Origin: Rubripirellula amarantea
GTDB taxonomy: Bacteria > Planctomycetota > Planctomycetia > Pirellulales > Pirellulaceae
DNA: 64,000 bases
Direction of reading: 5' to 3'
Assembly (NCBI RefSeq): GCF_007859865.1
Contig: NZ_SJPI01000001.1
Location: 310,001 to 374,000 of the forward strand
Positions 35,523 through 45,182 of the stretch are shown here, piece by piece (positions within the stretch are counted from its first letter, which is position 1; each line of letters starts with the position of its first letter). A program made the translations under genes and the position numbers. The notes under the pieces are model-generated. The model did no database searches. It saw only the letters and a list, made by a program, of their open reading frames with translations, and had not been told where the DNA came from.

Positions 35523-36728
35523 TTACTTCAATCGAACGCAATCCGGTGGCGTCCCGCCCGACACCGTCCAACGATAGACATCAGCCATCTTTTTTCCGGC
35601 ATCTCGCCAAGAGAACTTTTCGTCTACCAACGTTCGCCCGCAATGTCCCATCGCCTCTCGCTGGGCGTCGGACATTTCAAACAGCGTGCCTAAGCCCGCC
35701 GAAATCGAGCTTGATTCGGGTTGGACCTCGATTGCCGCATCTGCCTCGAACCCTTCCGGTAAATTGCAGAATGGTGTCATCAGTACGGGCAACTGGAAGG
35801 ACCAAGCTTCTAATACCGCCATCGGCAGTCCCTCGCTAAAAGAAGTCAGAAAAAACGCATCAGCACGACGCAAACTCGCCACCTTTTCATCATCAAACTG
35901 TGGGCCAACAAAACGAACGAAGTTTGATAGCCCAAGTTCGTCCACGGCCCGTTCGAGTTCAGACAAGTGATCGCCCTGGTTCCATCCGGCGATAACCACC
36001 ATCCAGTCGTCGATCAATGAAGCCTGCCGTCGTTGCAGTTCCTTCAAGCCTTGCAAGAATGCAGAGAGTCCTTTCTTAGGATGTATTCTTCCGACGAACA
36101 GCAAGACCTTTTTTTCTTGAGGAACTTCGTCATCCCAAACCGGTTTGGAAACAGTCAGCGACAAATCGGGCAAGTCCATGCCATTGGGGATGATCGCAAC
36201 CGAATTGTTCAATCCGTATTGGCGGATTGATTGGTATTCCGAATCGGCCAACGCGTGAAAGCAACTTGCATTTCGCATATTGGCTCCCTCGAAGAACAGC
36301 GAGGCGACCTTCTTTTTGGTGCTCGCGTTTTTTGCAGCCCAAGGATCCAGCATTCCTCGCGGTGATATCACGGTTGGCCGACGACCGCGCTGCGACCAGC
36401 GTGACGCAATGACGGAGTTGTACATCCACAGTCCGTGCGAATGCACAACATCCAAATCGGCTTCCATCACTGCCTTGCTCCAACCTCGGCCATAGCCGAA
36501 GGCTTGCGGTCCCAATGGCTGAGAAAGATGCAAATTCAGATCTTGCCAATTCGCCGCATCCTCATCAGAAAATTGATCCGTGACAGAGAAAACGCTGACA
36601 TTACAATCAAAGCTCTTCGTTCCTCGCGTGAGCGCTCTGACTGACCAATAAAGCCCCCCCGCTCGGCGGGAAACGGCGGCGGTCAGTACGCCAACATTCA
36701 ATTTCGATTGTTGGTTCGGAGTGGACAT
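35523..36728 (-). CDS. Glycosyltransferase family 4, minus strand
   Basis: A 401-residue GT-B enzyme and the only EPS-locus glycosyltransferase on the minus strand. Features: GVLTAAVSRRAGGLYWSVRAL at the N-terminus, DVVHSHGLWMYNSV, SPRGMLDPWA, LLFVGRIHPKKGLSAFLQGL and the EX7E-type stretch FFLTSFSEGLPMAVLEAWSF. These match GT4 enzymes acting in O-antigen or EPS assembly. Its inverted orientation between two plus-strand blocks suggests separate control or a local inversion. Donor and acceptor unknown. Confidence 0.88.
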   Translation of the reverse strand: MSTPNQQSKLNVGVLTAAVSRRAGGLYWSVRALTRGTKSFDCNVSVFSVTDQFSDEDAANWQDLNLHLSQPLGPQAFGYGRGWSKAVMEADLDVVHSHGLWMYNSVIASRWSQRGRRPTVISPRGMLDPWAAKNASTKKKVASLFFEGANMRNASCFHALADSEYQSIRQYGLNNSVAIIPNGMDLPDLSLTVSKPVWDDEVPQEKKVLLFVGRIHPKKGLSAFLQGLKELQRRQASLIDDWMVVIAGWNQGDHLSELERAVDELGLSNFVRFVGPQFDDEKVASLRRADAFFLTSFSEGLPMAVLEAWSFQLPVLMTPFCNLPEGFEADAAIEVQPESSSISAGLGTLFEMSDAQREAMGHCGRTLVDEKFSWRDAGKKMADVYRWTVSGGTPPDCVRLK

Positions 36729-36873
36729 GAAGCTTACTTCGATCAGTGAAACGGTTTTGGCAGCGTTAGGTTCGCCGGGGTGGGTACTTAAGATTCAGCA
36801 ACGTTACCTTTTCGTTGCCCATGATATTCCACGGGTCACCTACTCACTACTCCATACCACGACTCTCTATCTC

Positions 36874-36942
36874 TTCACGTTATGACTCCTCAATTCTTCA
36901 CGTTATGACTCCTCAATTCTTCACGTTATGACTCCTCAGCGC
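36874..36942 (+). repeat. Triplicated 23-bp start region with two 8-codon mini-ORFs
   Basis: The unit TTCACGTTATGACTCCTCA plus four bases occurs three times, at 36874, 36897 and 36920 (the last copy diverges at its end). Each copy contains ATGACTCCTCA. The first two ATGs (36882, 36905) each open MTPQFFTL followed by TGA, and each TGA overlaps the next ATG as ATGA. The third ATG (36928) is the start of the FkbM methyltransferase. The result is two identical overlapping mini-ORFs feeding into the real start. Confidence 0.85.
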
Positions 36943-37722
36943 ATCTTAAGATTATTCAAGTCATTCCACCGTTTTCCGGAGGTCATACGATGCTTCGGCG
37001 CGTTTGACAAACCATTGAAGATGGCGCGTGCGTACTTCCAAGTGGCAGGCGATGTGTACCCGATGGACGTGGTCTATCGTGGCAAGCACACGTTCACGCT
37101 GAAAGACTGGGAGGATCTTACGACGGCATGGGTTGTATTGCTGGGCAAAGAGTACCGAGTCTATCGTGAAGACAAAACGATCGTTGACCTTGGAGCCAAC
37201 ATCGGAGTATTCGCAGTCTTCGCCAAACACTGCAGCCCCGAGGCAAAGATCGTCGCCGTTGAACCTTTTCCTGAGAACCTTCAACGGCTCGATAGCACGC
37301 TCGCAGAAAACAACTTGAGCGATACGATTGCTACTCGTGGCATTGCCGTTTCGGGAGCCGATGGCGAAGTGCGTTTCGATGCGAGCCCTGACATTCCCAG
37401 TCACAGCCGTAAGATTTCAGAGAATGGTGCCTCGCCTTCGCAGACAACTCAGGTGACGGTCCCCGCGTTGTCGCTAAAGACATTTCTAGATACCGAAGAA
37501 CTAGAACAAGTCGATTTCCTGAAGATGGATATTGAGGGTGCTGAATACGACGCGATTCTCAACACTGATCCCGAAACACTAAAGCGAATCAAGCGAATGG
37601 GAATCGAGTATCACCAGCACGGCCATCAAAGCATTACCGACCATCTCAAGAAGGCTGGTTTCGCGATCACGTATCATCCCAAGTCGGGCCCCTACGGAGT
37701 AATTGAGTACACTCAAGTTTAG
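36928..37722 (+). CDS. FkbM-family methyltransferase
   Basis: A 264-residue SAM-dependent methyltransferase of the FkbM type. Motif I is KTIVDLGANIGVFAVFA (about residues 82-98), followed by IVAVEPFPENLQRL, TVPALSLKTFLD and DFLKMDIEGAEYDAIL, the last being the family hallmark. FkbM enzymes methylate hydroxyl groups, often of sugars or polyketides, so O-methylation of an EPS sugar is probable. The start codon lies inside the third copy of a 23-bp tandem repeat, and two overlapping mini-ORFs precede it, which may tune initiation. Confidence 0.88.
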   Translation: MTPQRILRLFKSFHRFPEVIRCFGAFDKPLKMARAYFQVAGDVYPMDVVYRGKHTFTLKDWEDLTTAWVVLLGKEYRVYREDKTIVDLGANIGVFAVFAKHCSPEAKIVAVEPFPENLQRLDSTLAENNLSDTIATRGIAVSGADGEVRFDASPDIPSHSRKISENGASPSQTTQVTVPALSLKTFLDTEELEQVDFLKMDIEGAEYDAILNTDPETLKRIKRMGIEYHQHGHQSITDHLKKAGFAITYHPKSGPYGVIEYTQV

Positions 37723-37803
37723 GCTCTTGTTGTTTGCCAGAGACGACGCGAATTATAGTCGCGCAATCTCTTTTCACCTCGCATTCCCGATTCTCAAACA
37801 TCG

Positions 37804-39177
37804 ATGACACTTTCTCAACTCAAGCACCGACTCGTACACCCCAAGGCGGTTGCGTTTGACAAGCAGCTTAGTGCCGTCGATGGATGGTCGAAGGATCGCT
37901 TGGCGGATTACAACTGGCAGCAGCGCAAGGCGCTCGTGAAGCATTGTGCAACCACAGTTCCGTTTTACCAACGTGCATTTCGAGACGTTGGTTTTGAAGC
38001 GGGTGATTTGAAAAGCCCCGATGATTTCGAATTGCTTCCGATTGTCGAAAAGACTCACCTGCGCGAACAGTTTGACGAGTTCATCAGTTCCAAATTCGCC
38101 GGTCGCAAGATGCCCGAAGCCACCACAGGGGGAACTACCGGTGAACCCTTGCGAGTGTACTGCGATCCCGATGTCGCAATGTCTGCTATATCTTGGCGGA
38201 TGCTTCGGTGGTGGGGTGTGGATCCAACAATGAACGCCGGTTACGTCTATCGCGCGATTCCTAAAGGACTACGGAAGAAATTGATCGACCTAGCGATCTG
38301 GCCTACCCGCCGAGCGTATCTTTCGGCGTTAGACATGACCGACGAAAACATGCGTCAATTTGCGTCGGCGCTCAAGCGAACTCGTGCCAGGTACGTGATT
38401 GGGTATGTGGGGGCTCTTCAAGCATTTGCTCGCTACGTCGCTGCCAAGGACATCAAGTTCCCTGATCTAAAAGTGATCTGGACAACTTCAGCCCCACTGC
38501 CTGAACCGGTTCGACAAGATCTGTTCGAAAGCTTTGGATGCCCGGTATACACTCAATACGGTAGTTGCGAATTTTATTTCCTGGCGGCTGAGTGCGATCA
38601 ACAATCAGGGTTACACATTGCTTCGGACGTTCGTCATGTCGAGATAGTTGGCTCACTCACGGAACCGCTTGAAGCCTCTACAAAAATGGATCAAATGGGC
38701 GACATTGTCGCTACCGACCTAACCAACTATGCGTTTCCTCTTTTGAGATATCGGCTGGGAGATAGAGGCCGCCTGTTGAATCGTTCATGCCCGTGCGGAC
38801 GCCCTTATCCATTGATGGACTACGTCCGCGGACGTACTTCAGACAACATTCAAATGAGCGACGGAACTCAAATACCTGGCGAGTTTTGGACAACGATTTT
38901 TGATGATTTCGTAGATCAAATCTCCGCTTTCCAGGTCTACCAGGCAAAAGACGGAAGCGTCACAGTACGATACGAGACTAAGGATCCGGCGCGATCAACT
39001 GCAGCGACCATTGAGACGGTTCGTCAGCGCCTTGAGGATAAAATTCAAAATCGCGTTAAGCTAATCTTCTCGCACGAAAAAGTGGATGGCCATACGGGCG
39101 GAAAAACTCAGTATGTGTTTAGCGAACTAACAGGGCCCCAGCGTCTCCCTGCCTCAAGCAATGTGGAGTCCTACTAA
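37804..39177 (+). CDS. CapK/PaaK-like adenylate-forming protein
   Basis: A 457-residue member of the phenylacetate-CoA ligase/coenzyme F390 synthetase group. The AMP-binding loop TTGGTTGEPLRVY is present (about residues 107-119), as are QYGSCEFYFLAAEC and YPLMDYVRGRTSDN, equivalent to the A5 and A8 regions. In polysaccharide clusters such proteins are called CapK; their substrate is unknown, perhaps activation of an acyl or amino-acid decoration. The last 17 bases overlap the possible start of the exosortase gene. Confidence 0.82.
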   Translation: MTLSQLKHRLVHPKAVAFDKQLSAVDGWSKDRLADYNWQQRKALVKHCATTVPFYQRAFRDVGFEAGDLKSPDDFELLPIVEKTHLREQFDEFISSKFAGRKMPEATTGGTTGEPLRVYCDPDVAMSAISWRMLRWWGVDPTMNAGYVYRAIPKGLRKKLIDLAIWPTRRAYLSALDMTDENMRQFASALKRTRARYVIGYVGALQAFARYVAAKDIKFPDLKVIWTTSAPLPEPVRQDLFESFGCPVYTQYGSCEFYFLAAECDQQSGLHIASDVRHVEIVGSLTEPLEASTKMDQMGDIVATDLTNYAFPLLRYRLGDRGRLLNRSCPCGRPYPLMDYVRGRTSDNIQMSDGTQIPGEFWTTIFDDFVDQISAFQVYQAKDGSVTVRYETKDPARSTAATIETVRQRLEDKIQNRVKLIFSHEKVDGHTGGKTQYVFSELTGPQRLPASSNVESY

Positions 39178-40915
39178 CGTGTCACTACCTCAATCCACAA
39201 GCGGTCACTGGACAAAGGACCGCAAGAGTGAAGTGAAAGCAATTGCCCTTCTGTCGATTGTTTCGGCCATATTGGTAGTTGCCTACGGTCCCTTTCTCTA
39301 TGGCAACTTTCGGTTTATGTATCGCAGGCCGCATTATAGCTACTTCCCGGTAATGTTTGTCGCTGTCGGGTGGATGGTGTACCAGCGTTACTACGAACGC
39401 TCAACAAGCACGTCATTGCTGCTACCCAACTTCTGTCGCATCGCCTCGTACGTGGCGGCAAGCATTTTTTTCTTTATGGCAGTTGCTCTGGCGTCACCAG
39501 TTCTAGGAACGTGTTCCTTTATCTTTCTAATTGGCGGGTTAATCGGACAACGGCGGGCGGCCGGTTTCCTACCAGGAGCGTTTGCGATTTGGCTTTTGCT
39601 TTGGTTTACGATTCCAATTCCTTTGCAAATTGATCGAATCCTAATCTCGAGTTTGCAAAGCCTAAGTGCGAAGGTCAGCAGCAACTTGCTTGATCAAATT
39701 CCGGTGTACCACATGATGCGTGGAAACGTGCTTGAGTTACCCGATCGACGCCTCTTCGTCGATGAAGCTTGCAGCGGCATCACCTCACTAATCTCCTTTC
39801 AAGCGTTTGCACTTTCCTACGGAGTTTTTCGTCGACGCCACTGGTGGCACCTCGTCATTCTGAGTCTATCTGCCATCTTCTTTGCGTTTTTGGTAAACGT
39901 CGCTCGTGTGTCTACGATTGCGATGATGCTGCAAAAGTACGGAATTGACCTGACGAGCGGTCTTCCTCATGAGGTGATTGGACTATTACTACTTGCCGTA
40001 GGCATCATTAGTGTGATTGCTTTGGATCAAGTGATGGATGCTTTCAATCCTGGCTCTATTCGCACCCAAGTCGACTTAACAAGTCCTGCTGTAAAAGACA
40101 AAAGATCGGCAGGACCAAGTTCAGTCATATGCCCACTTTTGCTCAGGCGTTCGTTCCTGAGTGCATCCGTGTTCATTGCTGTTTTCGGGATATACAACAC
40201 CTACATCCTTACCGCAGGATTTGACTCCCCACGGTTGGCCGTCAGCAATGCGCACGCACTGAAGCAGTCGGACCTACCGGCTCAAGCAGATGGATGGAAC
40301 ATGCTCGCCTATGATTCGGTCAATCGTGACACGGATCATCCCTTCGGCGAGTACTCCAAAACGTACGCCTATGGAGGTTATGGTCGCCAAGCAATTTTTT
40401 CATTTGACTATCCATTCTTCGGCGACTGGCACGATCTAACAGGTTGCTATCGAAGCAGCGGGTGGAAAGTAGGGCATCAACAAACGTTGAAAGGCAATGC
40501 GAACGAAATCCACGGCACAGATGCGAACACCGCATGGGACTCGTATGCAGCAGAGTTCACCAATAAACAGGGCGAACACGGCTACTTGATGTTTTGCTTT
40601 GTTGCCGAAGACGGCAATGCGGTCGATGTCCCCTCGGCCGAAACCACTGCATTTATAAAGCGATTAATGTCGAAGGGGCGTCACCCTTGGGAGCGGACCA
40701 TTTACCAAATACAGCTATGGACCACGTCCCCGAACAAGTTTTCAGAGGCAGACAAAGCAAAACTGCGAGGACTGTACGAACAACTGCGAGAATCAGCACG
40801 AACGGCATTTTCAGGCGATTCAAACACGTTGACTGGCAATCTTTTATCGCGTGATCTTGAGTCTTTCGAAAATATTGATAGTCAACTCAAAGCAAATCCA
40901 AATACTGCGTTGTAA
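39161..40915 (+). CDS. Exosortase with C-terminal EpsI-like domain (intact)
   Basis: A 584-residue membrane protein. About eight helices in the first 300 residues contain the exosortase catalytic set: Cys204 in DEACSGI, Arg249 in NVARVST and His270 in GLPHEVIG. Exosortases cleave and sort proteins with C-terminal PEP-CTERM-like tags. After a further helix near residue 330, a periplasmic domain (350-560) with DLTGCYRSSGWKV and HGYLMFCFV resembles EpsI. A related fused form occurs in planctomycetes. The ATG overlaps the upstream gene by 17 bases; a GTG at 39179 is an alternative start. A TPR protein follows after 10 bases. Confidence 0.88.
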   Translation: MWSPTNVSLPQSTSGHWTKDRKSEVKAIALLSIVSAILVVAYGPFLYGNFRFMYRRPHYSYFPVMFVAVGWMVYQRYYERSTSTSLLLPNFCRIASYVAASIFFFMAVALASPVLGTCSFIFLIGGLIGQRRAAGFLPGAFAIWLLLWFTIPIPLQIDRILISSLQSLSAKVSSNLLDQIPVYHMMRGNVLELPDRRLFVDEACSGITSLISFQAFALSYGVFRRRHWWHLVILSLSAIFFAFLVNVARVSTIAMMLQKYGIDLTSGLPHEVIGLLLLAVGIISVIALDQVMDAFNPGSIRTQVDLTSPAVKDKRSAGPSSVICPLLLRRSFLSASVFIAVFGIYNTYILTAGFDSPRLAVSNAHALKQSDLPAQADGWNMLAYDSVNRDTDHPFGEYSKTYAYGGYGRQAIFSFDYPFFGDWHDLTGCYRSSGWKVGHQQTLKGNANEIHGTDANTAWDSYAAEFTNKQGEHGYLMFCFVAEDGNAVDVPSAETTAFIKRLMSKGRHPWERTIYQIQLWTTSPNKFSEADKAKLRGLYEQLRESARTAFSGDSNTLTGNLLSRDLESFENIDSQLKANPNTAL

Positions 40916-40925
40916 GGCGTACGGC

Positions 40926-42362
40926 ATGACATCTCAACCATCCTCCAATGATTCTTCCGATGTGCTTTCACAGCCCATTATCGGCGAGTCCACGTCTCAG
41001 CCACTTTGGGCGCAATGTCGAGGCAGCGTTGCTGTTTTATTGGGGATGTTCGTGTTTTCTATGGTCTGCCTATGGTCCTGCTTGGGAACTAGCCCTCGAG
41101 TCGTGCATGCTTATCAAAGTGCAATCGAGAATCCGGATATCGTTGGAACGGTAGCTGCAGAAGAAATGCTTCTTGAAAAACTCGAAACGCTTGGAACGAC
41201 TACAGCAATGACCGAGTTCCGCAAGATTACCGCGCGTGAAAATGGCTTCGCGATAGAGTCCAATATTGAGAAAGTGGAAGCGTTAGCCGAAGAGTCCAAT
41301 CTATCGGCTGCGAGGAGTTGGTTACTTCACTTAGCATTGAGCGACGATGCTGGTAAGTACTGGGATGCCCCAAGCGAAATCGCACGTGAGCAAGCGGACG
41401 CGATGGTGGCGCGGTACCCAGCCAGTGTTCACCCGCTGACCTTGGCAAGACTGGCTTGGGCGGAAGGGGATGTGGGCGAGGCACTTTCGCTGGCTCGCAT
41501 CGCCGGTCAAACCGACCCCGAGGCATTTGAACTCTTGCGGAAAGTCGCTAGAACCGTCGGAAACCCAACCCAATTATCGGATGTTGCAAAGGAAATCGTC
41601 GCTGCTTACGACACTGCGGTAGCAAAGGCGTCTGAGCAATCTGACGAAAATGAGCAAAACGCGGTCGTTGATTTCAGAACGTCTCAATCATTCAGAACTG
41701 CGTATTTACTTTCGCTTGATCACTTGCAAATGCACGATCGGATCACCGAAATCATTCACGCAATGGGATTGCTGCAACCTGACGATCAAGAAGTCGCTTC
41801 GGAACTAACCCGTTGTTTGATTGATGCTGTGCTCCGCGAGATCGACCGTGCGGAGCCGCGAGCGGATATTCTAGTGAGTTTGATCGAACGAACGTGCGAC
41901 CCTTCACTTGGGCTCAACATGGTTCAACCTCTCATTGATCAACTTGTTGCCAACTCGGGCAATGCCCATCACCCACTAAACAATGTAGTGGGGCATTTAA
42001 TCCAATCCCCCAATACATCCCCTTCGGTGCTTTTGGCCCTTTCAAAGTCTTTCGCCGGCGCCGGTGGCCATCAACAAGCGTTAGCGCTAGCACAGAAGGC
42101 GATTCAGCGAGCTCCCAACGAGCCACGAAGCTACTTCCTCACCGCGCAGCTATTGCAGCAAGTCAGAGGAGGAATTTCCAAGGAGGTTTTAGAACTATCC
42201 AAGCGTGCCGTGACGCTCGACAGCGAAGAACCAATCTACTGGATGTATCGAAATCGGCTTCTCCAAGCGACCAACAATTGGGAGACCTTGGCCGACGAAA
42301 TGCTTTCTTCAGAAACGACTGGAAAGGGCGACCTTACAACCGGACAGCCTTCGCCGCTATAA
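40926..42362 (+). CDS. Membrane-anchored TPR protein (partner of exosortase 1)
   Basis: Read from the ATG at 40926 it has 478 residues; a longer frame would overlap the exosortase by 65 bases. One transmembrane segment (about 33-53) is followed by a large helical domain with TPR-like repeats, clearest in the last 150 residues (GGHQQALALAQKAIQRAPNEP, EVLELSKRAVTLDSEEP). The bulk is probably periplasmic. A similar exosortase + single-helix TPR pair occurs again at 45183-48409, which argues that the TPR protein is a functional partner. No enzyme motif is visible. Confidence 0.75.
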   Translation: MTSQPSSNDSSDVLSQPIIGESTSQPLWAQCRGSVAVLLGMFVFSMVCLWSCLGTSPRVVHAYQSAIENPDIVGTVAAEEMLLEKLETLGTTTAMTEFRKITARENGFAIESNIEKVEALAEESNLSAARSWLLHLALSDDAGKYWDAPSEIAREQADAMVARYPASVHPLTLARLAWAEGDVGEALSLARIAGQTDPEAFELLRKVARTVGNPTQLSDVAKEIVAAYDTAVAKASEQSDENEQNAVVDFRTSQSFRTAYLLSLDHLQMHDRITEIIHAMGLLQPDDQEVASELTRCLIDAVLREIDRAEPRADILVSLIERTCDPSLGLNMVQPLIDQLVANSGNAHHPLNNVVGHLIQSPNTSPSVLLALSKSFAGAGGHQQALALAQKAIQRAPNEPRSYFLTAQLLQQVRGGISKEVLELSKRAVTLDSEEPIYWMYRNRLLQATNNWETLADEMLSSETTGKGDLTTGQPSPL

Positions 42363-42643
42363 GCGCAATTCCACGAACACCTTCCGTCTTAGTCGACAAC
42401 CGTGGATAAAGACCTCGCTTATCGCTAGGTCTGACACTTCGCCCAATTGTCCGGGGGCCGGTTATTGCGGTTGTTCCGAATAGGATTGTTTTTGCCGTAA
42501 AACGCGTGCGTAAATTGGATATCAATCGTACGAATTTCTAGGCAAATCGCGAACCGCTCGATAGACTGTACCGTTCCTTCGGCTCAAGTTCGGTCAAACC
42601 GGCACGACACACGACTCCCTAATCTCATCACGACGTAATTCTT

Positions 42644-45139
42644 ATGCAATTGCCTCCTCAACGTGGCCTAAGTAAGACTGACCAATCCTGGTCAGCCGAT
42701 GCTTCTCGAAGTGGAAACGAATTCGGTGACAATGGCGAATCTGCGGATTTGCTCGCTGCCCTTTGGCGTTACCGCTGGGCCGTTATCCTGCCGGCCATTG
42801 TAGGTGCCGTCGCCGGATTGCTCGTGTTTTTGAAGACACCCGAGACATTGATGTCATCAACTAAGTTGATGATCGAAAGCGATCGTCCAGCAATCTTAGA
42901 CTCGATCTCTGGTGATGTAATTGGTGGAGTGCCGAGTATAGAAATTCTTGAATCACAGTTATTTAGTGACCGCGTTGTCTCAATGGCTTTTGAAGACGAG
43001 CGGATGCAGCCCTATCGAGAACAATTTGACAACTCGTTCCGGGCTTTCCTGGCAACTGCTATTGAGTCACTGAAGCTAGAACCTGAGGTTTCAGACATCA
43101 GAAATGCTCAGTCATTGATAGCTGTTATGTCTTTCCAGCACACTAACGCTGACTTGTGCGAGAACGCTGTCAAATCCTTCAACGATGCTTTGGAAGACTT
43201 CTACAACGAACGTCACAAGAGTTCGCGAGATGAATTGCTGCGTCTGATTACAGTTGCAATAAATGATTTGCATCCGAAGATGAACGAACTGGAAAACAAG
43301 TATAGCCAATTTCGAACGAACGCACCTTTGGCATGGAACAACGAGGGAGAGGCGATCAATCCACACCGCGAGCGTCAACTGTTCTTGGTTGCCAAGCGAA
43401 GCGAGATGATCGAAAACATGCGTGCCAAAGCCGCACAACTAGCTGCTGTCGAAGCCATTGCTAAACAAGCCACGAATCCAATCATTGCCTTGAGCGTGAT
43501 CGGACAAATGTATTCCGTGAAGATAAGTCTTCCTAATGCCGGAAGTTCGGGCGATCGGGAGATCCGGGAGGCTGATGGCCAACTTGCGATGCTTGAGCTT
43601 GACCAGCAACTTGTTCCGCTGATGATCAAACGTAACCAGTATGCGAACGAGTATGGCGAAGGTCACCCTACCGTTAAACAACTCGATGCTGAACTAACGA
43701 TGATGAAAGCTGAGCTAAAGCGAATCGTCACCGACCAAACATCGCGTCTTCTAGAACTGATTGAACAAAGTCAAGCCAATGCTTCCGATCCGGTAGGCCA
43801 AGCAAAAGAAGCTGTCGCAGCGGTAATCTACGCGGCGAAGGCGGAACTCTCCCTGCTCAATGATCAAATCAAAGAGACCGATGCTCAAATCGAAGTAGAA
43901 AAGCAAGGCGCGATTGAACTTGCCAAGTATGAACAGCAAAACATTGGCATGATGCGGGAGGTTGACCGCTACCGCGAATTGATGAACCAACTCGAAGAGC
44001 AAATGGCTCGCGTACGGCTAACCGAAGAAGAAGGTGGCACGCGATTGAGCAACCTAGTTGCTCCTCAACCAGCAGTAGTTATTGGCCCTAGCTTGCTAAA
44101 GTCCCTCGCAATAGGCACTTTCTTGGGATTGATGCTTGGCTCCGGACTGGCTCTGTTGTTGGAAAAGAATGCAAATACGTTCCGCGATGCGGATGAGATT
44201 GCCACGATGTTGGGTGTTCCCGTGCTCACGCACGTTCCATTCTTCAAGGCAAAGCAACGCCGGACTAAGAAGGGAGAAATCAACGCATATGCTGATCTAG
44301 ATCCGTCGTTGTTAGTTCTGCACCAACCTTCATCGGTAGCAGCAGAAGCAATTCGATCATGCCGTACCTCCGTTTTCTTTGATACGGTCGGGATCGACGG
44401 CGGGAAGATCATTCAAGTTTCAAGTCCGTTGCCTTCGGACGGCAAAACAACGGTAGCTGGCAACTTGGCCTGCTCCATAGCACAGAGTGGTAAGAAGGTC
44501 CTAGCGATTGATTGTGACTTGCGTCGTCCTCAGTTGACGGACAACTTTGCGATGCAGGATAAGCTCGGCCTCACCAATGTTCTTAATGGTCAATGTGACC
44601 CTGTTGATGCTTGCCATCAGACTCCGCTTGCTACGTTGCGAGTGATGCCTAGCGGCCCCATTCCAGCCAATCCAGCCGAAGCATTGACGCTACCTGAAAT
44701 GGTCGAATTGTTGGACTTAATGCGAGAAGAGTTCGATTACATTGTCATTGATACGCCGCCGCTACTAGTGGTAACTGACCCGAGCATCACAGCCAGCATG
44801 GCAGACTGCGTCGTCCTAACCATTCGAATTCGCCGCAAGAGCAAACCCAACGCTAAGGAATCGGTGAACATCCTGCGCAGCGTCGGTGCCAATCTGCTAG
44901 GCGTTGTAATTAACAATTCCGATGAAGCGGGCACTAGCGATGGTTACAGAGGCTATGGCTATTACCGTTACGGGCGATACACCAGTCGCTACTCTCGCCG
45001 ATCCGGCAAATCGAGTGGCGGCACGAATGCTCGCGAAGAATACACTCCAATGGTCGTTGAAGGCCGTGGTGTTGGAGCCCTTCGCATGGAACGACCTTCC
45101 CAGGCCGCCAGCAGTGTCGAACCTTCGGACGAAGCATGA
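42644..45139 (+). CDS. Fused Wzz chain-length regulator and BY-kinase
   Basis: An 831-residue polysaccharide co-polymerase with an autokinase domain. N-terminal Wzz region: a first helix near 46-66 (VILPAIVGAVAGLLVFL), a long coiled-coil periplasmic part and a second helix near 484-505. The cytoplasmic tyrosine kinase follows with Walker A SSPLPSDGKTT (about 590-600), Walker A' VLAIDCDLRRP (about 620-630) and Walker B DYIVIDTPPLL (about 700). The Tyr cluster GYRGYGYYRYGRYTSRY near 767-783 is the expected autophosphorylation tail. It sets chain length together with Wzy and Wza. It lies between the two exosortase/TPR pairs, 281 bases after the first. Confidence 0.93.
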   Translation: MQLPPQRGLSKTDQSWSADASRSGNEFGDNGESADLLAALWRYRWAVILPAIVGAVAGLLVFLKTPETLMSSTKLMIESDRPAILDSISGDVIGGVPSIEILESQLFSDRVVSMAFEDERMQPYREQFDNSFRAFLATAIESLKLEPEVSDIRNAQSLIAVMSFQHTNADLCENAVKSFNDALEDFYNERHKSSRDELLRLITVAINDLHPKMNELENKYSQFRTNAPLAWNNEGEAINPHRERQLFLVAKRSEMIENMRAKAAQLAAVEAIAKQATNPIIALSVIGQMYSVKISLPNAGSSGDREIREADGQLAMLELDQQLVPLMIKRNQYANEYGEGHPTVKQLDAELTMMKAELKRIVTDQTSRLLELIEQSQANASDPVGQAKEAVAAVIYAAKAELSLLNDQIKETDAQIEVEKQGAIELAKYEQQNIGMMREVDRYRELMNQLEEQMARVRLTEEEGGTRLSNLVAPQPAVVIGPSLLKSLAIGTFLGLMLGSGLALLLEKNANTFRDADEIATMLGVPVLTHVPFFKAKQRRTKKGEINAYADLDPSLLVLHQPSSVAAEAIRSCRTSVFFDTVGIDGGKIIQVSSPLPSDGKTTVAGNLACSIAQSGKKVLAIDCDLRRPQLTDNFAMQDKLGLTNVLNGQCDPVDACHQTPLATLRVMPSGPIPANPAEALTLPEMVELLDLMREEFDYIVIDTPPLLVVTDPSITASMADCVVLTIRIRRKSKPNAKESVNILRSVGANLLGVVINNSDEAGTSDGYRGYGYYRYGRYTSRYSRRSGKSSGGTNAREEYTPMVVEGRGVGALRMERPSQAASSVEPSDEA

Positions 45140-45182
45140 CCGTCACTCACAAGTCAGCCTCGCCTCTTTGGGATGTTAGTTC

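Noticed and set aside
36874-36942. CRISPR-like direct repeats
   Set aside because: Units are contiguous without spacers and there are no cas genes; it is a simple tandem repeat.
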